Below are positions 8,736 to 15,233 of a DNA stretch of 58,993 bases, in pieces (position 1 is the first letter of the stretch; each line of letters opens with the position of its first letter). The notes below the pieces were generated by a model. The model was not told the origin of the DNA and did not search any database. It saw only the letters and a program-made list of their open reading frames with translations. The position numbers were made by a program, and so were the translations under genes. This DNA comes from a virus. Location: the IMG/VR virus record IMGVR_UViG_3300025276_000003, positions 1-58,993 of that record; one strand, written 5' to 3'.

Positions 8736-8879
8736 TGGCATGTCATGTTAGGCTTAGGTCTGGCATGTTATGGTAAGATGTGTGAGGTAATGGGGATGAT
8801 CTGGGGTTGTCAGGCGTCAAAGCTCTGGCATGTACTGTCAAGGTTCTGGCATGTACTGCTAAAGTTCTGGCACTTACTG
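8736..8879 (+). repeat. TGGCATGT boxes and three 21-bp tandem iterons
   Basis: Three contiguous 21-bp units occupy 8817-8837, 8838-8858 and 8859-8879; each contains TTCTGGCATGTACTG or a close variant. The same TGGCATGT box also occurs singly at 8736 and 8761. Tandem iterons at fixed 21-bp spacing (two helical turns) are typical of sites bound cooperatively by one protein, as at replication origins. The binding protein is unknown. Confidence 0.55.
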
Positions 8880-9155
8880 GCAATATTGCTATATACTGCT
8901 ACTCCCAATAGATCTTCTCCTTAAATATGACAGCCTGTATAGATCAGGTGATATCTGTCAGTACTAGTCAGTCTTTATCCTCTGGCTATGTATATCTGTA
9001 GTAAAGTGGTCATACCTTGACCTGTTAGACATGCACTTGGTTGTGTATGCTGTCACAGTTGTGGCAAGTGCTAGCCATCGCACTTTAAGATTAATTGGTG
9101 TAGCTCGTGTGATCCGAGCACTTATTCAAAACTAAACCTGTGTCAAGAATGGCAC

Positions 9156-9177
9156 TTTATAACTATAGAGAGAAATA
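9156..9177 (+). promoter_or_regulatory. T7-like promoter core / ribosome site before the 9180 gene
   Basis: The sequence TTTATAACTATAGAGAGAAATA ends just before the start codon. Its part ACTATAGAGAGA differs from the T7 promoter core ACTATAGGGAGA by one base. The upstream half does not match T7. GAGAG also serves as a plausible ribosome site, so the match may have either cause. Confidence 0.45.
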
Positions 9178-9179
9178 CT

Positions 9180-9635
9180 ATGTCCTTATTAAACAAAATG
9201 TCTAACCTTCGTTCAATCGCTTCTGCTACTCCTGCTGTTACTCGTACTGAGATGACTCCTGTCCAAGTAGAGCAGTGTCGTGAAGCTATCAAGCGTGACA
9301 ACCGTGGTTACAATGTTCAGCCTAACCGCTTTGATGTTGCAGTGCCTTACCGTGTTGCTATCAACTTCAACAAGCCTGCACTGGGTAAAGAAGCTGGCTG
9401 GCATAACTTTGGTAACTTCAAGTCTGTTGACGTTGCTGCTGCTATTGGCTCTATTGTCAGTGCTGCATTCTTTGGTGAGAAAGCTATTGGTGGTGAGTAT
9501 GATGCTACTGTAGTTGAGACTCACCCTGAATACACTGCATGGTTGGCTGATATCCGCAATGTTGATATTATTGCCTGTGCTATGGGTGAGTCAGTTGTAG
9601 ACTCTATGCGCGGTACTGACCAAGTACCATTCTAG
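9180..9635 (+). CDS. Hypothetical protein, first gene after the intergenic region
   Basis: A 151-residue soluble protein, not recognised. The N-terminal third is polar (MTPVQVEQCREAIKRDNRGYNVQPNR), the middle compact (FGNFKSVDVAAAIGSIVSAAFFGE). It ends GTDQVPF, which resembles the tip of single-strand-binding proteins (DDDIPF). It follows a T7-like promoter core and is closed by its own strong terminator, so it is transcribed as a single strongly expressed gene. Codons are mostly T-ending and regular, like those of the capsid genes. It could be an early host-takeover protein; no function is claimed. Confidence 0.7.
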   Translation: MSLLNKMSNLRSIASATPAVTRTEMTPVQVEQCREAIKRDNRGYNVQPNRFDVAVPYRVAINFNKPALGKEAGWHNFGNFKSVDVAAAIGSIVSAAFFGEKAIGGEYDATVVETHPEYTAWLADIRNVDIIACAMGESVVDSMRGTDQVPF

Positions 9636-9640
9636 TGAAC

Positions 9641-9671
9641 AGCCCTGTCCTTAATTGGATAGGGCTTTTTT
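9641..9671 (+). terminator. Rho-independent terminator
   Basis: AGCCCTGTCC pairs with GGATAGGGCT (one G-T pair), loop TTAATT, followed by TTTTTT. It begins 5 bp after the 9180 gene's stop codon. Confidence 0.9.
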
Positions 9672-9688
9672 GGTTCTTAGGAGTGATT

Positions 9689-9808
9689 ATGTATATATTA
9701 ATACTACCTTTAGCTATACTGTTCGCTGTCTCGTTCTGTGTGGCTATGTCAATTATAGTAGGAATCAAGACAGTGCAGATAGCTTGCAATTCAATATTCA
9801 GGAAATGA
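9689..9808 (+). CDS. Small single-span membrane protein
   Basis: A 39-residue protein starting MYILILPLAILFAVSF; nearly the whole first 26 residues are hydrophobic, followed by a basic tail (IFRK). The ribosome site AGGAG (9679-9683) lies six bases before the ATG, directly after the terminator. Too short for family assignment. A longer frame that begins at 9655 inside the terminator is not a gene in its upstream part. Confidence 0.55.
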   Translation: MYILILPLAILFAVSFCVAMSIIVGIKTVQIACNSIFRK

Positions 9809-9810
9809 CT

Positions 9811-9912
9811 ATGGTTCTGCAAAAGTATAAGTATTACAGAGCAATTGGTGTTGAGCCACTTGAAGCTCTGTTATGGGCTGGCGAAGATAGGTTATATGCT
9901 AGCAGATTGTGA
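9811..9912 (+). CDS. Small protein, 33 residues
   Basis: Starts MVLQKYKYYRAIG and continues VEPLEALLWAGEDRLY. The ATG lies 2 bp after the previous stop, with AGGAAA upstream overlapping that gene's end. The amphipathic helix pattern and tight coupling support translation. Function unknown. The next 100 bp (9913-10012) contain no gene. Confidence 0.5.
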   Translation: MVLQKYKYYRAIGVEPLEALLWAGEDRLYASRL

Positions 9913-10012
9913 AGTCCGTAGGATTTCGCGTACCGTTTTGAGTTGTTAGCCCCTACTAAGCCAGACATGTTCTGCACCTGAAGACTGGCAACTCACTTTA
10001 TTGGAGAACAGC

Positions 10013-10363
10013 ATGAACTATACCGAATATCATAACGAGGTAAGACTAATCGCAGAGGATGTCTACAAACTGGCACTGGAAGCGCACCCAGAAGATAGGG
10101 ACGAACAAGATGAGTTTGTTTATGAGCGGGTAAACGAGGTCGTAGATGGCCATATGTGGGTAATATACTACTCGTATAACTTGTCAGTACTTCAGCACAC
10201 TGCCAATCCAGAAGCCTATCAGGACATCTACAGCAACGAGGACTTAGGTTCCATAGTATCTGAGCATGGGCTTGGAGGATTGCACAGTACAATAGTGTAT
10301 TTCGCAATGGTGGCAGATATTAACGAAGCTATCTACGACACCGCAAACAAAATGGAGATGTAA
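10013..10363 (+). CDS. Hypothetical protein, acidic
   Basis: A 116-residue acidic protein, not recognised (NYTEYHNEVRLIAEDVYKLA, later VVDGHMWVIYYSYNLSVLQH). Similar small proteins with an EYHNE start and a DGHxWVIYY segment occur in T7-like and other virulent phages, without known function. The ATG at 10013 has GGAG at 10003-10006; a TTG at 10001 would overlap that site. It is followed after 2 bp by the metalloprotease gene. Confidence 0.65.
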   Translation: MNYTEYHNEVRLIAEDVYKLALEAHPEDRDEQDEFVYERVNEVVDGHMWVIYYSYNLSVLQHTANPEAYQDIYSNEDLGSIVSEHGLGGLHSTIVYFAMVADINEAIYDTANKMEM

Positions 10364-10365
10364 AA

Positions 10366-10743
10366 ATGATAGGACTTAAAGAGTTTATCATAGCAGCTGT
10401 TATGAATGTAGGGGTGGCAGATATTAACCCTCAGATAGTTGTAGCTGACCTAACAAGCGGTGTACATGGAGCAACACACTGTGCAGCATCAAAGGAGCAT
10501 GGACTTCGATGCAAGGTATGGATAGACAAGGATAGGCTAGCAGACAAAAGAAACCTGCGTGGATCTCAGTGGACAAGAGTACAGAACACAATACTTCACG
10601 AGATTTGCCACATTAAAGCTTACAAAGTAGCACGTGAAAGAGATGGCACAATCGAAAAGATAAAACCACATGGAATAGACTTTAGAAAATGTGCAAGAAA
10701 GAACAAAGTATGGCTTAGGCACAACTTAGGCATGGGACATTGA
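10366..10743 (+). CDS. SprT-like zinc metallopeptidase
   Basis: A 125-residue protein with the zinc site H78-E79-I-C-H82 and a third ligand candidate H102 in KPHGIDF, the order found in SprT/Spartan-type proteases. It is close to a minimal SprT domain. Cellular relatives cut proteins crosslinked to DNA; some phages carry them within replication blocks. Substrate here is unknown. The GGAG for the start lies within the end of the preceding gene, so the two are coupled; the stop overlaps the lipoprotein start. Confidence 0.7.
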   Translation: MIGLKEFIIAAVMNVGVADINPQIVVADLTSGVHGATHCAASKEHGLRCKVWIDKDRLADKRNLRGSQWTRVQNTILHEICHIKAYKVARERDGTIEKIKPHGIDFRKCARKNKVWLRHNLGMGH

Positions 10744-10913
10744 ACGTTGCAGTGGTAGTACTAGTACTGTCACTAGCAACAGGGTGTTCATTCATAGAAC
10801 TTACTCCCGGAAACAGCAATAGCAAGCCAAAGATAGACCTAAGAGTGGCTGAAGAGTGCAAGATACGTGTAAAAGTAAGTAAACAAGAACTTAAATGTAA
10901 GTGGAGATTCTAA
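10740..10913 (+). CDS. Small predicted lipoprotein
   Basis: A 57-residue protein from a TTG start that overlaps the previous stop. MNVAVVVLVLSLATGC is a short signal peptide with lipobox L-A-T-G-C16, so the mature chain should be anchored in a membrane by a lipidated cysteine. The mature part is about 41 residues, basic toward the end, with three more Cys. An outer-membrane spanin role is possible because lysis genes lie downstream, but the mature part is not proline-rich as Rz1 usually is. The next gene starts inside its stop codon. Confidence 0.6.
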   Translation: MNVAVVVLVLSLATGCSFIELTPGNSNSKPKIDLRVAEECKIRVKVSKQELKCKWRF

Positions 10914-11014
10914 TGAAAGATAGTATAATGTCAGCAATAACTTTAGAGCACGTAGCAGTGATTGCATCAATATACATTGTTTGCTACTGTGTTGCACATT
11001 TAAGGGGTGATTAA
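10913..11014 (+). CDS. Small single-span membrane protein
   Basis: A 33-residue protein (MKDSIMSAITLEHV start) with one hydrophobic span (VAVIASIYIVCYCVA). The ATG overlaps the lipoprotein stop (TAATG) and GGAG lies at 10902-10905. Its stop again overlaps the next ATG, so 10740, 10913 and 11014 form a coupled chain. Function unknown. Confidence 0.55.
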   Translation: MKDSIMSAITLEHVAVIASIYIVCYCVAHLRGD

Positions 11015-11184
11015 TGGGAATTAACGAGATTGATGTAAGGTTCTTCTTCGACGGACGCAACGGTTTCTTCGAGGTTCAAGAGTACGTATTTGTCACAGCA
11101 GTAGGTGAGATCACTTACGATAGACACACAGTGTTTACTAACGGTGTTAGGCAGATATGTATAACTAAGGTAATAGAAGATTAG
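11014..11184 (+). CDS. Hypothetical protein, 56 residues
   Basis: Starts MGINEIDVRFFFDGRNG; beta-rich and soluble, not recognised. AAGGGG at 11002-11007 is the ribosome site and the ATG overlaps the previous stop. The helicase gene follows after 8 bp. Confidence 0.55.
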   Translation: MGINEIDVRFFFDGRNGFFEVQEYVFVTAVGEITYDRHTVFTNGVRQICITKVIED

Positions 11185-11192
11185 GAGTTAAC

Positions 11193-12578
11193 ATGGGTAC
11201 AACAAACGCACAAGGCTTGTACCCTGATCAGGTACTCGTAGCTGAACAATTTGAGGCTTGGCTCAACGGTAAGCCAGAACTTTCAGCAGGTCTGTGGGCT
11301 AGTGCAGGGTTTGGCAAGTCTTACTCTGCCAAGTTTCTAATAGATGAGGTAATAATCAGGCAATCTAACTACAACCCAATCATAACTTCCATGACTCACT
11401 CAGCAGTTGAAGTTCTCGAAGGCTTCATTGGCAGACCTGTCACTACCTTACACGCTCTGATGGGCTGGGTTCCACAGATTAATAAGGAAACTGGAGAAGA
11501 GTACGTAAGTACACCAAAGATGCGAGACAAGTCTGCTAAGCCTAAGCTAAACAATGGCATGGTTGTGATAGTAGACGAAGCAGGATTAATGGGTCACGAA
11601 GAGTGCAGGTTACTTGAGCAAGAAGCTAGTGAAGCTAATGCAAGAATCCTGTACATAGGTGATAACAAGCAATGCTTCCCTGTAATTAAAGAAGGTGAGG
11701 AGATGTGCATACCAGCTTACAGATCTACTGGTACGTACCTAGAACTCACAATTCCTAAGCGTGTAAACACTGGCGATGCCATCTACGCACTGTCCATGGC
11801 TTACCGCAAGACTGTTGATGGTTTCAGGCAGCCTAAGCTACGCACAGTACTCAGTCCGGGATCAAGAAAAGGGGTAATAGTGTCAGATGATATCGAAGAG
11901 AATGCAATCAAAGCGTTTAAATCAGCGATCAAGGATGGCACAAGCAAGCAGGTCAAAGTGCTGGCATTCACAAACAAAAGATGCCTCAACCTCAACAGAA
12001 AAATCAGAAAGAAAGTGCTCGGACTATCCACCTCAACCCCGTTAGTAGGCGAGGAGATGGTAGCCAATGCAGGTGTGTCTAACATGCTGGGGGACAATGT
12101 ACTACTCAAGAACAACCAGAAGGTTACTGTAAAAGAGGTCGAACCTACAGAGACTCACGGCCTAAAGGGAGCTTACGTGCTGTTCATAGATGAGCTAGGT
12201 AAGACACTGCCAGAACGTGTCTTTGTTCCTGAAAGCCCTCAAAAGCTAACTGACCGACTAAAGATGATAGCCAACATTGCCAAAGAGTATGCCCAAACTG
12301 CCACAGCCACCAAAGATCAGGGTGAGGCCGAGCAGTTTAGGTTAGCAGCTAAGCAAGAATGGAGATCCTTCTTCGCACTAAAAGAAGCCTGTGCAGATAT
12401 CAGGTTTACCTACGCAATGACAGTTAACAAGTCACAGGGAACTACACTCAAACATGTGTTAGTAGATTTGTATGACATTAACAGCTGCCGTGACAAGGAA
12501 CAAGCTGCTAGGTTAGCTTACACTGCAATTACCAGAGCAACTGACAATGTAACCATTGAAGGTGAGCTGGATGGGTAA
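11193..12578 (+). CDS. Dda-like superfamily 1 DNA helicase
   Basis: A 461-residue helicase with ordered motifs: Walker A A-S-A-G-F-G-K42-S, Walker B V-D128-E-A-G, motif III G-D157-N-K-Q160, motif V NKSQGTT near residue 410, and motif VI AYTAITRA near residue 445. The length and the SQGTT/TAITRA pair match T4 Dda and related RecD2-type helicases. It would unwind DNA 5' to 3' in replication start or recombination. No DnaB/gp4-type ring helicase is visible in the genome, so this may be the main replicative helicase. Ribosome site AGGAG before 11193. Confidence 0.85.
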   Translation: MGTTNAQGLYPDQVLVAEQFEAWLNGKPELSAGLWASAGFGKSYSAKFLIDEVIIRQSNYNPIITSMTHSAVEVLEGFIGRPVTTLHALMGWVPQINKETGEEYVSTPKMRDKSAKPKLNNGMVVIVDEAGLMGHEECRLLEQEASEANARILYIGDNKQCFPVIKEGEEMCIPAYRSTGTYLELTIPKRVNTGDAIYALSMAYRKTVDGFRQPKLRTVLSPGSRKGVIVSDDIEENAIKAFKSAIKDGTSKQVKVLAFTNKRCLNLNRKIRKKVLGLSTSTPLVGEEMVANAGVSNMLGDNVLLKNNQKVTVKEVEPTETHGLKGAYVLFIDELGKTLPERVFVPESPQKLTDRLKMIANIAKEYAQTATATKDQGEAEQFRLAAKQEWRSFFALKEACADIRFTYAMTVNKSQGTTLKHVLVDLYDINSCRDKEQAARLAYTAITRATDNVTIEGELDG

Positions 12579-12622
12579 TAACAACATTTGAAAAACCCCT
12601 TTGGGATTAATCTAGGTGACTT

Positions 12623-12751
12623 ATGGATGAATTTATAGTAAAAGTGTTGCAAAAGGTTGTGTGGTCCTCAATTACAGTAATAGTAGTGTTGACTTTAATA
12701 GGGTATTTACTAGTAAGATTTGTTCAAGAAAGCATTCCCCGACAAGGATAG
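12623..12751 (+). CDS. Small single-span membrane protein
   Basis: A 42-residue protein (MDEFIVKVLQKVVW start) with one clear span (ITVIVVLTLIGYLLV) and a basic/polar tail. A TAGGTGA ribosome site at 12613-12619 precedes the ATG and overlaps the weak relative of the 23-bp promoter-like repeat. Function unknown; it might act in lysis control given the holin 700 bp downstream. Confidence 0.5.
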   Translation: MDEFIVKVLQKVVWSSITVIVVLTLIGYLLVRFVQESIPRQG

Positions 12752-12808
12752 CTGAAGAGCTGTAACCTAGTCCTGCATGCCCTGTTGGGAGTGTAGGCAC
12801 TAACACTG

Positions 12809-12862
12809 TTGACAAACAAGTAAGTAATGTAAACATAAATGTAAACAAATAGAGAAACTATT
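12809..12862 (+). promoter_or_regulatory. Possible promoter and leader before the 12863 gene
   Basis: A TTGACA box at 12809-12814 is followed by ACATAA at 12833-12838 (18-bp spacer), a weak host-type promoter match. The leader then reads AATAGAGAAACTATTATG, which resembles the leaders at 6145, 6220 and 9180 (GAGA plus an A/T/C stretch before ATG). Confidence 0.35.
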
Positions 12863-13174
12863 ATGACAAATGAAGTAATTGAAGTATTCGGACAGTACGC
12901 AGTTCAAATCAACGGTGAGCCAGCACTTTTCCCTACACAAGCAGATGCTCAAGTTGCACTAGCTGTACACAATAACGGCGCTGAGAACCTAAAGTTAGCC
13001 AAGCAGTACTGTGAGTATTTGGGATTAGATGCTTATAGCAAGAACGCTGTAGGCAAGATCAATGTAATCACAGCCTTCCTAAGCTACTGTGATGCGGGCA
13101 GTCCTAAAGCTGAGCCTGTTGCTGAATTAGAACCAATTGAGTATACATCACCAGAAGAAGAGATTGTGTTTTAG
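12863..13174 (+). CDS. Hypothetical protein with acidic C-terminal tail
   Basis: A 103-residue protein, not recognised. The first 50 residues (FGQYAVQINGEPALFPTQAD) look like a small alpha/beta domain; the end is strongly acidic and closes with a hydrophobic tip, SPEEEIVF. Such a tip recalls SSB-type interaction tails. It has its own leader with AGAGAAA before the ATG. Confidence 0.6.
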   Translation: MTNEVIEVFGQYAVQINGEPALFPTQADAQVALAVHNNGAENLKLAKQYCEYLGLDAYSKNAVGKINVITAFLSYCDAGSPKAEPVAELEPIEYTSPEEEIVF

Positions 13175-13197
13175 TAATTTGAGAGGAGTGTATTGTA

Positions 13198-13377
13198 ATG
13201 GACCGAGATAGTATAAAAGTACTTACATCACTGCTGGAAGAGAGCTATGCCTACGAAGATTATATAGTAGGCAAGCTTGAAGAAGCACTGATCTATATAG
13301 ACAACATCGAGTCTGAACTAAGACGAGCGCAAGAGACATGCATGCCATTAAATCTTAGGGAGGACTACAACCCATAA
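13198..13377 (+). CDS. Small acidic coiled-coil protein
   Basis: A 59-residue protein starting MDRDSIKVLTSLLEESYAYE; a mostly helical, acidic, heptad-like sequence follows to ELRRAQET. GAGAGGAG before the ATG is a strong ribosome site. It lies directly before the holin. Unknown function. Confidence 0.55.
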   Translation: MDRDSIKVLTSLLEESYAYEDYIVGKLEEALIYIDNIESELRRAQETCMPLNLREDYNP

Positions 13378-13386
13378 GGAATTAAC

Positions 13387-13779
13387 ATGTTATCACTAGT
13401 ATTACCATTTCTATCATCATTGGTTAGTCCTATCACTACTGTGATAAAAGGCAAGCAAGCTGTAAGAGCTGCTGTGACAAAGGCAAAGATAGATTCAATT
13501 GAGCGAGGTGAGCTATCAGAGATTCAAGCAGATACAGAAGCACGAGCAAATGCTGGTCTAATGGACGATATATCATTCTATGTATTCTTATCACCAGCAA
13601 TATTTGCATTCTGGCCACCGGCATTGCCACATATCAAGGCTGGTTTTCAAGCATTGGAAGGGATGCCACAGTGGTATCAAGCAGCCCTCGGCCTGATGCT
13701 GGCGTCAGTGTGGGGTTACCGCAAGCTTCTTTCACCTATTATACAAATGTTAGCAAAAGCCTACCTTGGAAAGAAATAA
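13387..13779 (+). CDS. Holin, 3-TM family
   Basis: A 130-residue membrane protein. A short N-terminal hydrophobic segment (MLSLVLPFLSSLVSPI), a charged helix (residues about 25-55), then two membrane spans: FYVFLSPAIFAFWPPALP and WYQAALGLMLASVWGYRKL, joined by AGFQALEGMPQ. This order and the PQWYQAALGL-type segment match the Holin_3TMs family. It should permeabilise the inner membrane and release the lysozyme encoded 20 bp downstream. Confidence 0.75.
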   Translation: MLSLVLPFLSSLVSPITTVIKGKQAVRAAVTKAKIDSIERGELSEIQADTEARANAGLMDDISFYVFLSPAIFAFWPPALPHIKAGFQALEGMPQWYQAALGLMLASVWGYRKLLSPIIQMLAKAYLGKK

Positions 13780-13799
13780 CAAATTGGAGTAAAGACGCT

Positions 13800-14273
13800 A
13801 TGAGAATAGAAGCAATATTAAAGCGTGAAGAGGGATTCAGAAGCCGACCCTATTTATGCTCAGAAGGGTATGTAACAGTTGGTTTAGGTACTAAACTACA
13901 CAGCAAGCTAGGTCAGAACCCGATGGACTTCCCCATTACTGTAACACTAGAGACAGCTGAAGAATGGCTACGCTCTAAAGTAGCAGTTATTGACATGAGA
14001 CTAAGCAACAGTGAGTACGGATTTGCATACGACCAGCTTGAGGACCAGCAGCGGGTAATAGTACTGTCAATGGCTTATCAGATGGGTACAGAAGGGGTAC
14101 TGAAGTTCAAAAATATGTGGGCAGCACTAATATCTGGTGACAACCACTTAGCAGCACGAGAAGCAATGGATAGTAAATGGGCAAGGCAGACCCCTGAACG
14201 TGCAGAGCGCCATGCACGAGTGCTCCGAGGAGAATCTTTTGAGTCAGTCTACTTCCCACCAACTAATCGATGA
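13800..14273 (+). CDS. Endolysin, T4-type lysozyme (muramidase)
   Basis: A 157-residue glycoside hydrolase 24-type lysozyme that cuts peptidoglycan. The catalytic set falls at the same numbers as in T4 lysozyme: E11, position 20 and T26 in REEGFRSRPYLCSEGYVTVG; position 20 is Cys instead of Asp, a known E-8-[DC]-5-T variant. No signal peptide, so release depends on the holin. The ATG at 13800 has GGAG at 13786-13789; a longer frame from 13671 lies inside the holin gene and is rejected. It overlaps the next gene by 35 bp. Confidence 0.85.
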   Translation: MRIEAILKREEGFRSRPYLCSEGYVTVGLGTKLHSKLGQNPMDFPITVTLETAEEWLRSKVAVIDMRLSNSEYGFAYDQLEDQQRVIVLSMAYQMGTEGVLKFKNMWAALISGDNHLAAREAMDSKWARQTPERAERHARVLRGESFESVYFPPTNR

Positions 14274-14901
14274 GTGTATAAGCTACATAAACAACAAGGA
14301 TTGCAGTTACCTCGCCAAGGAAGGCATCATAGTGTTCTACTATAGCGACACTGGTAGACCACAAGACTGTAAGTGGCACAAGCAAACTATAACTGAGACA
14401 CTGCGTATTATCCAAGCACTGTACCTCGACCATGAGTCTGCTGCTAACTTAAAGTATGGGCATTTGATATCCGCATTCCAAGAAGCTGACAGAGTGTACG
14501 AGTACGGTGCAAATTACAACAGGCATAACGTCAAAGGCAGGGTGTTCAACTATATAGAACATGCTGAGTATGACATGACCGAGATTATCATACAGCGAGT
14601 AGTTGTTGAGGTAGTACAGAGACAGTTTCCAGTACTTCTGTTAGGTGAGATTGAGAGCATCATAACAGATCTGGAGATTGCACTGGATGCCGAAAGCCTG
14701 TTCGTTGATCGTAGGGCTAAAATAGAGAACCACTTTGAGAATAATGGCTACCAAGTAAAGACAGGTTCTATGCGACCACTATTTGGTAACAGGAAACTGG
14801 GAGCTGTTGTTAGGATAGGATCATACCCAAGCGAGTTAATTGAAATAACACCAATCATGCACACAGATATTGTAAACCGGATTAAAAAGGAATTGAAATA
14901 A
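14239..14901 (+). CDS. Hypothetical protein, 220 residues
   Basis: Not recognised. Mixed alpha/beta, soluble, with EGIIVFYYSDTGRPQDCKWH near the N terminus and a helical middle (VVVEVVQRQFPVLLLGEIESI). The chosen start is TTG at 14239 with GAGGAG at 14227-14232; a GTG at 14200 is in frame but has no good ribosome site. The stop overlaps the next ATG (TAATG). It lies between lysis and primase genes. Confidence 0.6.
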   Translation: MSQSTSHQLIDECISYINNKDCSYLAKEGIIVFYYSDTGRPQDCKWHKQTITETLRIIQALYLDHESAANLKYGHLISAFQEADRVYEYGANYNRHNVKGRVFNYIEHAEYDMTEIIIQRVVVEVVQRQFPVLLLGEIESIITDLEIALDAESLFVDRRAKIENHFENNGYQVKTGSMRPLFGNRKLGAVVRIGSYPSELIEITPIMHTDIVNRIKKELK

Positions 14902-15233
14902 TGTTAGAAGAATTTAACGAAGAAAGAAGTAAAACAGAAGCTAAGGTTAGTGAACCCCACAAGGCAGCTACAATAAAAGTAGACGGTGAAGTGTATATCA
15001 GTGCAAGTACTGTCAAGTCTTGTCTTGAAGGCCTATACTGTGGCTTATTTGCTACAAGAAGTACGTTAGGCGAAGCATATGATTATGCAAACCTCTTAAT
15101 GAGGGATTCAACAGACACAAATGGTGTAGACTATTCACTAGCAATCGCTGTTGGGGTGTATCAGAACACTATATACAGAGCCATGATGGAAAACCTAGAA
15201 CTACCACTAAATGAAGATGCATCGGAGTACTAA
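14901..15233 (+). CDS. Hypothetical protein, 110 residues
   Basis: Not recognised. It starts MLEEFNEERSKTEAKVSE with a polar helical segment, then ATIKVDGEVYISASTVKSCL and further helices. Coupled at both ends: TAATG with the preceding gene, and its stop overlaps the primase start (TAATG). The tight link to primase suggests a replication role, by context only. Confidence 0.6.
   Translation: MLEEFNEERSKTEAKVSEPHKAATIKVDGEVYISASTVKSCLEGLYCGLFATRSTLGEAYDYANLLMRDSTDTNGVDYSLAIAVGVYQNTIYRAMMENLELPLNEDASEY

Larger units (their letters stand above)
8278..9179. other. 900-bp intergenic region, candidate origin/regulatory region
   Basis: No open frame of note is present. The region holds three dispersed 23-bp repeats (8432-8578), TGGCATGT boxes and 21-bp tandem repeats (8736-8879), a short hairpin (GCTCG/CGAGC, about 9104-9119) and a T7-like promoter core before 9180. 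The arrangement recalls T7, whose primary origin lies just after its RNA polymerase gene and uses phage promoters; that parallel is inference. No tRNA could be folded by eye. Confidence 0.5.

Noticed and set aside
8278-9179. tRNA or group I intron in the gene-free region (a GTTCAAGTTC stretch near 8369)
   Set aside because: No cloverleaf or conserved intron core could be built around it by eye.
9655-9912. 85-residue open frame across the terminator after the 9180 gene
   Set aside because: Its first half lies in the terminator stem and in another frame of the 9689 membrane gene, and no ribosome site precedes it. Only the last 33 codons (from 9811) look translated.
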